This document shows, in pieces, positions 1 to 4,729 of a stretch of DNA of 5,562 nucleotides; within the stretch, counting starts at the first letter, position 1; every line of letters begins with the position of its first letter. A program made the position numbers and the translations under genes. The stretch is from DAIOFH01 sp036745875. GTDB taxonomy: Bacteria > Planctomycetota > SZUA-567. Below the pieces are notes generated by a model, which saw nothing but the letters and a program-made list of their open reading frames with translations, had not been told where the DNA came from and did no database searches. The DNA lies in assembly GCA_036745875.1 (NCBI GenBank), contig DAIOFH010000183.1, forward strand, positions 1 to 5,562, written 5' to 3'.

Positions 1-32
1 CGCGCCCGTTTTCTGTATTCTTATACTGTCAT

Positions 33-719
33 TCACAATCCGGCCGCTTTTTCCGCTTCTTCGAGGTCGGCGACCATCATGTCCCAGGCCTTGTCCAGCG
101 GTACGCCGGGAAGGAACAGGCCGGTGGAGCCCATGACCAAAACCTGCGCACCCGCCTTGATCATGCATTCATAGGTATTATTGTTGCATGAGCCGTCTAT
201 CTCAATCAGGAAGTCAAGGCCGTGCTTTTTTCGGAAATCGACCAGCTCCTCGATTTTTTCCAGCATCTCGACAATAAAGGGCTGGGCCGCAAAGCCGGGG
301 TCGACAGTCATGATGGTGATCTTGTCAGCCTGGTTAATGTAATGCTTTGCGCTGTCAATGGTTGTCTCCGGGTTGAAGACAAGGCCCGGCTTTTTCCCCA
401 GGTCGCGGATCATTTTGATATTTCTGAATCCCTTGGCCGAAAGGGTCTCGACATGCATGCTGATATAGTCGGCTCCGGCATCGGCGCAGGATTTGATGAA
501 ATTCGCAGGCACTTCGACCATGAGGTGGGCGTCAATCGGCACCTTGGTGTTGGGACTGACCTGTTGGATGAAATACGGCGACAAGGTTAGATTGGGGACA
601 AAATGCCCGTCCATGATGTCGACATGGTGAAAATGAATCTTTGGTTCCAAAAATGCCAGTTGTTCCGACATTTTCATCAGGTTCATGCACATAAGGGAAG
701 GGGCGATTTGCGTTTTCAT
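33..719 (-). CDS. alsE: D-allulose-6-phosphate 3-epimerase (ribulose-phosphate 3-epimerase family)
   Basis: The 228-aa product is a cytoplasmic TIM-barrel epimerase. AlsE interconverts D-allulose 6-phosphate and D-fructose 6-phosphate in allose use; the close relative Rpe acts on ribulose/xylulose 5-phosphate. Seen in the sequence: APSLMCMNL at residues 6-14, HVDIMDGHFVPNLTLSP at 32-48 (metal-binding His32 and catalytic Asp34), AHLMV at 64-68 (His65), NPETT at 116-120, ITIMTVDPGFAAQPFI at 134-149, IEIDGSCN at 172-179 (catalytic Asp176) and a phosphate-binding MGSTGLF at 196-202. SLMCM, FVPNLTLSP, KIT(I/V)MTVDPGFAxQPFI and EIDGSCN match E. coli AlsE as I remember it much better than Rpe, and the length is close (231 aa there). 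GAGGAG at 730-735 lies 10 bases before the ATG. The usual GFAGQ/GFGGQ phosphate loop is GFAAQ here. No allose kinase or transporter gene is in view, so the physiological sugar is inferred; a pentose-phosphate role cannot be excluded. Confidence 0.9.
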   Translation of the reverse strand: MKTQIAPSLMCMNLMKMSEQLAFLEPKIHFHHVDIMDGHFVPNLTLSPYFIQQVSPNTKVPIDAHLMVEVPANFIKSCADAGADYISMHVETLSAKGFRNIKMIRDLGKKPGLVFNPETTIDSAKHYINQADKITIMTVDPGFAAQPFIVEMLEKIEELVDFRKKHGLDFLIEIDGSCNNNTYECMIKAGAQVLVMGSTGLFLPGVPLDKAWDMMVADLEEAEKAAGL

Positions 720-738
720 GTGGTTCTCTCTCCTCGGG

Positions 739-766
739 TTAACATAATCAAACGGCAGTGTATACT
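739..766 (+). promoter_or_regulatory. Candidate sigma70-type promoter directed into the intergenic region
   Basis: TTAACA (739-744) and TATACT (761-766) are separated by 16 bases. Each hexamer matches five of six consensus positions, and the -10 and spacer are identical to those of the tRNA-Leu promoter in this window. Transcription would start near 773 and run away from alsE into non-coding DNA. The minus-strand alsE promoter must lie in nearly the same place; its best match (ATTCCA, 16 bases, TATACA) is weak. An imperfect dyad, CAGT-7-ACTG at 756-770, covers both -10 regions and could be an operator, but the arms are only four bases long. Confidence 0.5.
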
Positions 767-883
767 ACTGTCATGCGGAATGGAATTTTATTTGCCCATC
801 CCCCTTGCGTTTTTTTTAAAATCTGCGAAGGATGAATTATTTCTCATTATTTTTTTCATGTAAAAAGAATGCCGCATGCGAAT

Positions 884-913
884 TTGTCGCTTTCCTTTCC
901 CTAACTGTATAAA
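884..913 (+). promoter_or_regulatory. Weak candidate promoter inside the intergenic region
   Basis: TTGTCG (884-889) and TATAAA (908-913) are separated by 18 bases, matching four and five of six consensus positions. The start would fall near 920, at the pyrimidine-rich CCTCCCCTCCC stretch (920-930). In AT-rich DNA such matches arise easily by chance. Confidence 0.25.
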
Positions 914-918
914 ACTAT

Positions 919-1141
919 TCCTCCCCTCCCAGTGAGAAGAGTATGGTTGCGCTGAGTATGGGACTCCTTACAACCATAACATCTGTAACCTGTTAGGAGA
1001 TTTGTTTTTCCGGTCGGCCAAGCTTTATCCCCGCACTGTGGAACTGGGAAGTATTCTTTTATGGCTAAACCAACCTAAAAACAAGCTTATTCCGGAAAAG
1101 GGATTAAAAAATGATTTTTTCTATTTTTTTCCGAGGGAGGA
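919..1141 (+). other. Possibly structured RNA segment (nested complementary stretches)
   Basis: Four complementary pairs can coexist in one fold: 919-925 with 1135-1141 (TCCTCCC/GGGAGGA), 942-949 with 971-978 (TATGGTTG/CAACCATA), 1005-1013 with 1092-1100 (TTTTCCGG/CCGGAAAA plus one T-G pair), and inside the last, AAGCTT at 1020-1025 with AAGCTT at 1083-1088. CTCCT (964-968), in the loop of the second stem, could also pair with AGGAG (995-999) as a pseudoknot. About one perfect 8-base match is expected by chance in a region of this size, so only the nested arrangement is suggestive. No recognised RNA family fits. Confidence 0.2.
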
Positions 1142-1202
1142 TGAATGCGCTCTGACAAGTAAATAATGTAGTGCGTAACGCTAAATTAGACTCCTTCTCC
1201 CA

Positions 1203-1249
1203 ACCCCCGGTAGGAACTCCTCCTCCTTCCCCTTCCGGGGGTCGCTTTT
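1203..1249 (+). other. Hairpin with an anti-Shine-Dalgarno-like loop, weakly terminator-like
   Basis: ACCCCCGG (1203-1210) pairs perfectly with CCGGGGGT (1235-1242). Inside, GGAA (1213-1216) can pair with TTCC (1227-1230), leaving a ten-base loop CTCCTCCTCC (1217-1226). The loop plus the next two bases contains CCTCCTT, the same as the 3' anti-Shine-Dalgarno end of 16S rRNA. A short T run (1246-1249) follows three bases after the stem, so it could be an inefficient terminator, but the loop is the notable part. Confidence 0.5.
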
Positions 1250-1316
1250 AACTCGCGCCTAGTGCGCATTGAATATAGAAGCAACGAAAGAGTTTTATCC
1301 CAATACCCATCCCCGT

Positions 1317-1334
1317 GGGCCTTCCCCCAGGCCC
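1317..1334 (+). other. Small perfect hairpin with TCCCCC loop
   Basis: GGGCCT (1317-1322) pairs fully with AGGCCC (1329-1334) around the six-base loop TCCCCC. It sits one base before the terminator hairpin, so the two could stack coaxially. The same G residues (1317-1319) can instead pair with CCC at 1306-1308. Confidence 0.5.
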
Positions 1335-1335
1335 T

Positions 1336-1372
1336 AGCGGTTCGACCTCTCCCCCGGTTGAACCGCTTTTTT
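1336..1372 (+). terminator. Strong intrinsic terminator
   Basis: AGCGGTTCGACC (1336-1347) pairs with GGTTGAACCGCT (1356-1367) over 12 base pairs with one G-T wobble, around the eight-base loop TCTCCCCC. The stem runs straight into six T residues (1367-1372). The T run is on the plus strand only, so a plus-strand transcript must end here. No protein gene lies upstream on this strand, which supports a non-coding RNA or a long untranslated transcript. Confidence 0.8.
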
Positions 1373-1456
1373 ATTGGAGAGGCATCGCATCCCTCCCCTC
1401 GGCCTGTGTATCGATCGATGGCCTTGCGTCGACATTCATATTATTTTTTATCAATG

Positions 1457-1484
1457 TTGACTTGTCGCATTTTTCGGTGATTAT
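1457..1484 (+). promoter_or_regulatory. Candidate promoter for the pentapeptide/TPR gene pair
   Basis: TTGACT (1457-1462, five of six consensus positions) and GATTAT (1479-1484, four of six) are 16 bases apart, the same spacing as the other good promoters here. The start would be near 1491, giving a leader of about 55 bases. The -35 lies in the right arm of an inverted repeat, GTCGACAT (1428-1435) with ATGTTGAC (1454-1461, one G-T mismatch), which could be a regulator site; this is speculative. Confidence 0.4.
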
Positions 1485-1546
1485 TAAGGTAGCGATCCAA
1501 TTACGCCAGATATATATGTATTGAGGGACAATGGGAGCAGTCTGAA

Positions 1547-2296
1547 ATGTCTGTGACAAGAATCACCAGCCCCGATCTGGAAATCCTCGATGCCTTGATT
1601 TCCAGCCTGGAAATGCTGATCACGGCGTCGGACGAAACCCCCATTATCATCACCACGAAGGACAGGCCCAAACGCGCCACCTACCGACCCATCGGCAACA
1701 TCGCCAATACCGTGGACAGAAAATCCAAGCCGGCGGACGCAGTCTATCTCAACAGCGAAATTCTCATCATCAGGCTGGTGAAGACGCAGCTGGTCAAACT
1801 CATGTCTGTGGAAGTCACCGTCCTGGTAGGCAAGAACGGACGCGGGGAAACGAGCGTCATCACCGCCGGCAAAGTCGAAAACGTCAAAAAGATTCGCGGC
1901 GGCTACGAGGTTGACATAACAATCAGCGAGACGCGACGCGTCCAGGTCACCCCGGGCCAAAAGCTGAGGGAAAGCGTCGAACGCGCCGATGTGGCAGGCT
2001 GGAACCGTTGGTGCCAGGACATCAAGGATTTCCTTGACCTCGCGGGCATTACCCTCGCGGACGCCGACCTGACCGGGTACGACCTGTGCTGTGCCGACCT
2101 TTCCGGCGCCGACCTGACCGGAGCGGACCTTTCCGGCGCGATACTCGCGGGGGCGAACCTCACCGACACCAAACTTGACAATGCCAAGGTGGTGGGAACG
2201 GATTTTTTCCGGGCCCGGATGAAACGCTCCGCCGCCGCCCTAGTCTCCCTTTCCGGAATGCCGGAAAAGGAAAGCGTCATCTTTTCCGAATATTGA
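1547..2296 (+). CDS. Pentapeptide-repeat protein with possible PilZ-like N-terminal part
   Basis: Function unknown; 249 aa with no signal peptide or membrane segment, so probably cytoplasmic. Residues 1-30 form a likely helix. Residues 38-130 look like a beta-rich domain: an RPKRATYRP stretch (40-48) recalls the RxxxR motif of c-di-GMP-binding PilZ domains, and GKVENVKKIRGGYEVDITI (108-126) recalls the PilZ C-terminal strands. The second PilZ motif (D/NxSxxG) is not evident, so either a degenerate PilZ or an unrelated barrel is possible. Residues about 174-223 are around ten pentapeptides (DLTGY, DLCCA, DLSGA, DLTGA, DLSGA, ILAGA, NLTDT and so on), expected to form a short right-handed quadrilateral beta-helix. 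GGGAG at 1533-1537 precedes the ATG by nine bases. The next gene starts 22 bases downstream, which implies an operon. Confidence is high for the gene and the repeats, low for the N-terminal assignment. Confidence 0.85.
   Translation: MSVTRITSPDLEILDALISSLEMLITASDETPIIITTKDRPKRATYRPIGNIANTVDRKSKPADAVYLNSEILIIRLVKTQLVKLMSVEVTVLVGKNGRGETSVITAGKVENVKKIRGGYEVDITISETRRVQVTPGQKLRESVERADVAGWNRWCQDIKDFLDLAGITLADADLTGYDLCCADLSGADLTGADLSGAILAGANLTDTKLDNAKVVGTDFFRARMKRSAAALVSLSGMPEKESVIFSEY
2066..2215 (+). repeat. Tandem 15-base repeats encoding pentapeptides
   Basis: About ten in-frame 15-base units encode the pentapeptide helix. Near 2096-2140 the DNA itself repeats: GACCTTTCCGGCGC alternates with GACCTGACCGGAGC in a 30-base period, pointing to recent duplication of pairs of pentads. 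Units towards the 3' end (KLDNA, KVVGT, DFFRA) are degenerate. Confidence 0.8.
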
Positions 2297-2318
2297 TTGC
2301 GGGATCGAGAATAAATAC

Positions 2319-3212
2319 ATGAGCGCAGAACAGCAGGAAAAACTTGTTTTTGGCAGATACCGCAGGGAAGAATGCGGCCTTCCCCCGCTGGAAAACCCTT
2401 TTCTTGCCCGCTGGAAAAGGCCGATCGGACTTGCCCTGATCGTTGTCGCGGTCCTGGTCGCCGGGTTGGTCGCGGGATCGTTGCGCTCGCGCTGGCGTGG
2501 GATGAAGCTTGAAGCGCTCCCCAACCGCATCGCCTCCGCCTCCACCCGGGAAGAGAAAGATTCATTGCTGGGGGAAGGCAGGATTCTCGCCACCGCCCTC
2601 AACGACAATCCCGCCGCCAGATTGCACCTTGCCGAATCCTGCATGGTCGCCTCCATCGGCGCACCCCGGCAAAAGGGCTATTACGGCAACGCGGCAATGC
2701 TGCTGGATGGCGTGGGAGAAGCGCTGGCCGGTTCGCCGATGCAGAGCTTCCGCGCCGAATCGATGCATGCCCACGTCCTCGCCGAACTCGACCGGGAAGT
2801 GGAGGCGATGGAAGCGCTCGGCCGCGCCAATTCCTCCCTGAACCGCCTGGATGACGGGCGGCTTCTCCAGGTCCTTAAACTGAATATGGTCAACCTGCAA
2901 GCCTACATTCTCGCCACCGCCACGGAACCCCAGGTAAGAAATCCAGAAAAAGCGTTGCATTTGGCGCAATTCATGATAACCTCACGCGATGAACTTCCCG
3001 ACGGCGAATATGCCTCCGGAGTGGCAGCGTATGTCGATACGCTCGCCACAGCGTGGTTTGCGGCCGGAAATGCGGAAAAGGCGCTGAAGACGCAGGCCCT
3101 TGCCTTGGGTCTTGCAAAACCAGGAGACCTTTCGGTATACTTGAAACATTATGATGAGTTCGCCAATGCCAAAAAGATGCAGCCTCCGGGCCTTATGGCA
3201 TTATTGAAATAG
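2319..3212 (+). CDS. Single-pass membrane protein with TPR-like C-terminus, function unknown
   Basis: I do not recognise a named family for this 297-aa protein. Residues 1-34 are hydrophilic and charged; 35-53 (PIGLALIVVAVLVAGLVAG) form one clear membrane segment flanked by basic residues on both sides (R31, K33, R34; R56, R58, R60), so orientation is ambiguous. The remaining 240 residues are Ala-rich and mostly helical. Residues 208-266 fit the TPR pattern: NPEKALHLAQ, then YVDTLATAWFAAGNAEKALKTQALAL. This suggests a protein-interaction scaffold at the inner membrane. The ATG follows the upstream stop by 22 bases; the ribosome binding site is weak (GAGA 2307-2310 or GGGA 2301-2304), so translation may be partly coupled to the upstream gene. 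Co-transcription suggests the two products work together, but this is inference. I see no clear terminator after it. Confidence 0.85.
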   Translation: MSAEQQEKLVFGRYRREECGLPPLENPFLARWKRPIGLALIVVAVLVAGLVAGSLRSRWRGMKLEALPNRIASASTREEKDSLLGEGRILATALNDNPAARLHLAESCMVASIGAPRQKGYYGNAAMLLDGVGEALAGSPMQSFRAESMHAHVLAELDREVEAMEALGRANSSLNRLDDGRLLQVLKLNMVNLQAYILATATEPQVRNPEKALHLAQFMITSRDELPDGEYASGVAAYVDTLATAWFAAGNAEKALKTQALALGLAKPGDLSVYLKHYDEFANAKKMQPPGLMALLK

Positions 3213-3335
3213 GGTATTCTCAGAATCTTCGCGCATATTTTTCGCGGTATTTGAAGAAGGAATTCCTTAACAACGGTATAGGCCACGCTTTTCCTTTTCC
3301 TTGGGAATAGGGAGCGTGTTATTGTGTCTGTATAT

Positions 3336-3340
3336 GGAGA
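3336..3340 (+). promoter_or_regulatory. Ribosome binding site that fixes the aminotransferase start
   Basis: GGAGA lies five bases before the ATG at 3346. The frame is open further upstream (TTG at 3301, ATG at 3334), but neither alternative has a Shine-Dalgarno sequence at a proper distance, and the residues they would add (MEIL and earlier) do not resemble the family N-terminus, whereas SEKVLALAPSATMAMSAKAKKL does. Confidence 0.65.
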
Positions 3341-3345
3341 TATTG

Positions 3346-4551
3346 ATGTCTGCGTCATTTTTAAGCGAAAAGGTGCTGGCTCTCGCCCCCAGTGCGACCA
3401 TGGCAATGAGCGCCAAGGCGAAAAAGCTAGCCGCCGAAGGAAAGAACGTCATCTCCTTCAGCGTGGGCGAACCCGATTTTAAGACCCCTTTGCATATTTG
3501 CGAAGCGGCCAAAAAAGCCATTGATGATGGCGACCATGCCTATACCCCGACTCCGGGCACCATGGAGTTGCGGAAAGCCATCGCTAAAACCTTGACCAAA
3601 GAAACTGGCGCAAACTACGAAGCGACGAACATCGTCGCTTCCCCGGGCGCGAAATATTCCCTGTACTTGACTCTGCTCGCCATGATCAATCCCGGCGATG
3701 AGGTCATCATCCCCGCGCCCTATTGGGTCAGCTACCCGGAGATGGTCAGCCTCTGCGGCGGAAAGCCGGTGATCGTCAATACCAGGGAAGAGGACCAGTT
3801 CGCGATTTCCCCGGCCGCCCTTGATGCCGCGATCACGGATCGCACCAAGATGCTGATCCTCAATTCACCCTGCAATCCCACCGGCAAGATCACGCCGGCC
3901 GAAGTGATAAGGGAAATCGGCAAAATCCTCGAGAAGCGGGGCATTTGGTGCATCTCGGACGAGATTTACAACCATCTCGTCTTCAACGGCGACGAGATCG
4001 CGTCCATGGCGGGCGTCTCTGACTACTGCCGCGTTCACACCATCGTCGTGAACGGCTGTTCCAAGACCTATGCCATGACCGGCTGGCGTCTCGGCTGGAT
4101 CGGCGCGAGAAAGGAAATTGCCAAGGCGGTCGACGACCTGCAAAGCCAGACGACCAGCAATCCGAACTCCATCGCACAGGCGGCCGGCCTCGCCGCCCTG
4201 GAGGGACCCCAGGACTGCGTCGAAGTCATGCGCAAGAAGTTCGCGGAGCGCCGCAACCTGGTGAGCAAGATGCTGGACGATATTGACGGCGTGTCCTGTT
4301 CGCGGCCGACCGGCGCGTTCTATGCGTTGCCGAATATTTCGGGGCTGTTCGGCAGGACGATCGCGGGGCAGGTGATCAACAATCCGACCGAATTTTGCAA
4401 TCTGGCGCTGGAGAAGGCCTATGTCGCGCTGGTGCCGGGCGAGCCGTTCGGCGCTCCCGCCCACATGCGCATGTCCTACGCCACCTCGGACGAAAATATC
4501 GTAGAAGGTTGCCGCCGCTTAAAATCACTGGTAGAAGGCGGCAAAATATAG
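3346..4551 (+). CDS. aspC: Aspartate aminotransferase-like class I (subgroup Ib) PLP enzyme
   Basis: This cytoplasmic fold-type I aminotransferase of 401 aa should exchange amino groups between aspartate and 2-oxoglutarate, linking oxaloacetate to glutamate; some Ib members also use prephenate for tyrosine/phenylalanine synthesis, which cannot be excluded. Visible motifs: APSATMAMSAKAK at 14-26, VGEPDF at 40-45, PYWVSYPEM at 125-133 (Trp127 over the cofactor), NSPCNPTG at 173-180, SDEIY at 204-208 (Asp205 to the pyridine nitrogen, Tyr208 to its hydroxyl), SKTYAMTGWRLG at 239-250 with the PLP Schiff-base Lys240 and phosphate-binding Arg248, and RMSYATSDEN at 375-384 with substrate-carboxylate Arg375. 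Lys103 (PGAK) matches the lysine of Thermus-type enzymes thought to bind the distal carboxylate. All key residues are present and the length is normal. A strong terminator follows at 4574-4619. No convincing promoter was found in the 133 bases upstream. Confidence 0.9.
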   Translation: MSASFLSEKVLALAPSATMAMSAKAKKLAAEGKNVISFSVGEPDFKTPLHICEAAKKAIDDGDHAYTPTPGTMELRKAIAKTLTKETGANYEATNIVASPGAKYSLYLTLLAMINPGDEVIIPAPYWVSYPEMVSLCGGKPVIVNTREEDQFAISPAALDAAITDRTKMLILNSPCNPTGKITPAEVIREIGKILEKRGIWCISDEIYNHLVFNGDEIASMAGVSDYCRVHTIVVNGCSKTYAMTGWRLGWIGARKEIAKAVDDLQSQTTSNPNSIAQAAGLAALEGPQDCVEVMRKKFAERRNLVSKMLDDIDGVSCSRPTGAFYALPNISGLFGRTIAGQVINNPTEFCNLALEKAYVALVPGEPFGAPAHMRMSYATSDENIVEGCRRLKSLVEGGKI

Positions 4552-4573
4552 TATACTTGTTTGAAATCGTGAT

Positions 4574-4619
4574 TCGCGCGGTTCGGATATTTGTCCGGGC
4601 CGCGCGATTAAGTTTTTTT
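4574..4619 (+). terminator. Intrinsic terminator of the aminotransferase gene
   Basis: TCGCGCGG (4574-4581) pairs with CCGCGCGA (4600-4607). The stem continues through two T-G pairs and CGGA/TCCG to a 14-bp helix with loop TATTTG (4588-4593). Seven T residues (4613-4619) follow after a five-base gap. It lies 22 bases after the stop codon. Confidence 0.8.
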
Positions 4620-4661
4620 GGGTTTTAGTCGATAGAAGAATTAGGCAAATCAGTTTACTGG

Positions 4662-4712
4662 CAATACCGCTTATGCGCCGACTTAGCTGAGTCCGGCGTG
4701 GTATTGTTTTTT
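4662..4712 (+). terminator. Terminator-like hairpin in the greA leader (possible attenuator)
   Basis: CAATACC (4662-4668) pairs with GGTATTG (4700-4706); inside, CGCCG (4676-4680) pairs with CGGCG (4694-4698, read as its complement), leaving a bulge on the 5' side. Six T residues (4707-4712) follow at once. The T run ends four bases before the AGGAGG (4717-4722) of greA, so transcripts ending here would never include greA. It is separate from the aspC terminator. E. coli greA also has an early leader terminator that yields the GraL small RNAs, so attenuation is a reasonable inference. The promoter that would feed it is not clear. Confidence 0.6.
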
Positions 4713-4729
4713 ATGCAGGAGGATTCGCG

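Larger units (their letters stand above)
1203..1372 (+). ncRNA. Candidate small RNA with C-rich loops
   Basis: Several hairpins carry pyrimidine/C-rich loops: CTCCTCCTCC (1217-1226), CCCC (1311-1314, stem CCCAT/GTGGG 1306-1319), TCCCCC (1323-1328, stem GGGCCT/AGGCCC 1317-1334) and TCTCCCCC (1348-1355, in the terminator). The second and third share bases 1317-1319 and exclude each other. Known small RNAs with exposed C-rich loops (cuckoo-type CcsR RNAs of Rhodobacter, LhrC of Listeria, Rsa RNAs of Staphylococcus) pair with ribosome binding sites, so a similar role is an inference here. The 5' end is not defined: no good promoter lies just upstream, and the transcript may begin near 773 or 920. 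The span given is the part with clear structure. Confidence 0.35.
720..1546. other. 827-base intergenic region without a credible protein gene
   Basis: The stretch separates divergently transcribed alsE and the pentapeptide-repeat gene. The short open frames here are unconvincing: none shows a recognisable motif together with a good ribosome binding site. Bases 780-1190 are AT-rich with many T runs, whereas 1200-1370 are rich in C runs on the plus strand. It holds two candidate plus-strand promoters (739-766, 884-913), a possibly folded part (919-1141), C-rich-loop hairpins (1203-1367), an intrinsic terminator (1336-1372) and a candidate promoter for the downstream gene (1457-1484). I did not recognise tmRNA, RNase P RNA, SRP RNA or a known riboswitch on either strand. 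A non-coding transcript on the plus strand is the simplest reading. Confidence 0.6.

Noticed and set aside
772..878. CATGCGG (772-778) with CCGCATG (872-878) as a long stem-loop
   Set aside because: A seven-base match across about 100 bases is expected several times in this region by chance, and no supporting inner structure was found.
1141..1162. Tiny frame MRSDK (1145-1162) behind GAGGGAGG (1133-1140), and MNAL from 1141
   Set aside because: The Shine-Dalgarno match is good, but the peptides are four or five residues long, the spacing is short (four and zero bases), and nothing links them to a regulated gene. A leader peptide cannot be excluded but is not supported.
1262..1524. Two plus-strand open frames of about 70 aa
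   Set aside because: They cross the terminator hairpin at 1336-1372, lack ribosome binding sites and have low-complexity Pro/Arg/Ser-rich composition typical of translated C-rich non-coding DNA.
720..1546. CRISPR array, tmRNA, RNase P RNA, SRP RNA or insertion sequence in the large gap
   Set aside because: There are no regularly spaced direct repeats, no tRNA-like ends, none of the conserved cores of those RNAs on either strand, and no transposase fragment.
1903..2565. 220-aa minus-strand open frame opposite the pentapeptide/TPR genes
   Set aside because: It is an antisense shadow of GC-rich coding DNA, rich in Arg and Ser, and the plus-strand frames explain the region with recognisable domains.
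3226..3268. Short dyads between the TPR gene and aspC (CGCG/CGCG, AAGGAATTCCTT) as a terminator or operator
   Set aside because: The stems are four to six bases with poor geometry and no T run; such palindromes are expected by chance.
3865..4464. 199-aa minus-strand open frame inside the aminotransferase gene
   Set aside because: The plus strand encodes a complete aminotransferase with all catalytic residues; the antisense frame has no recognisable motif.
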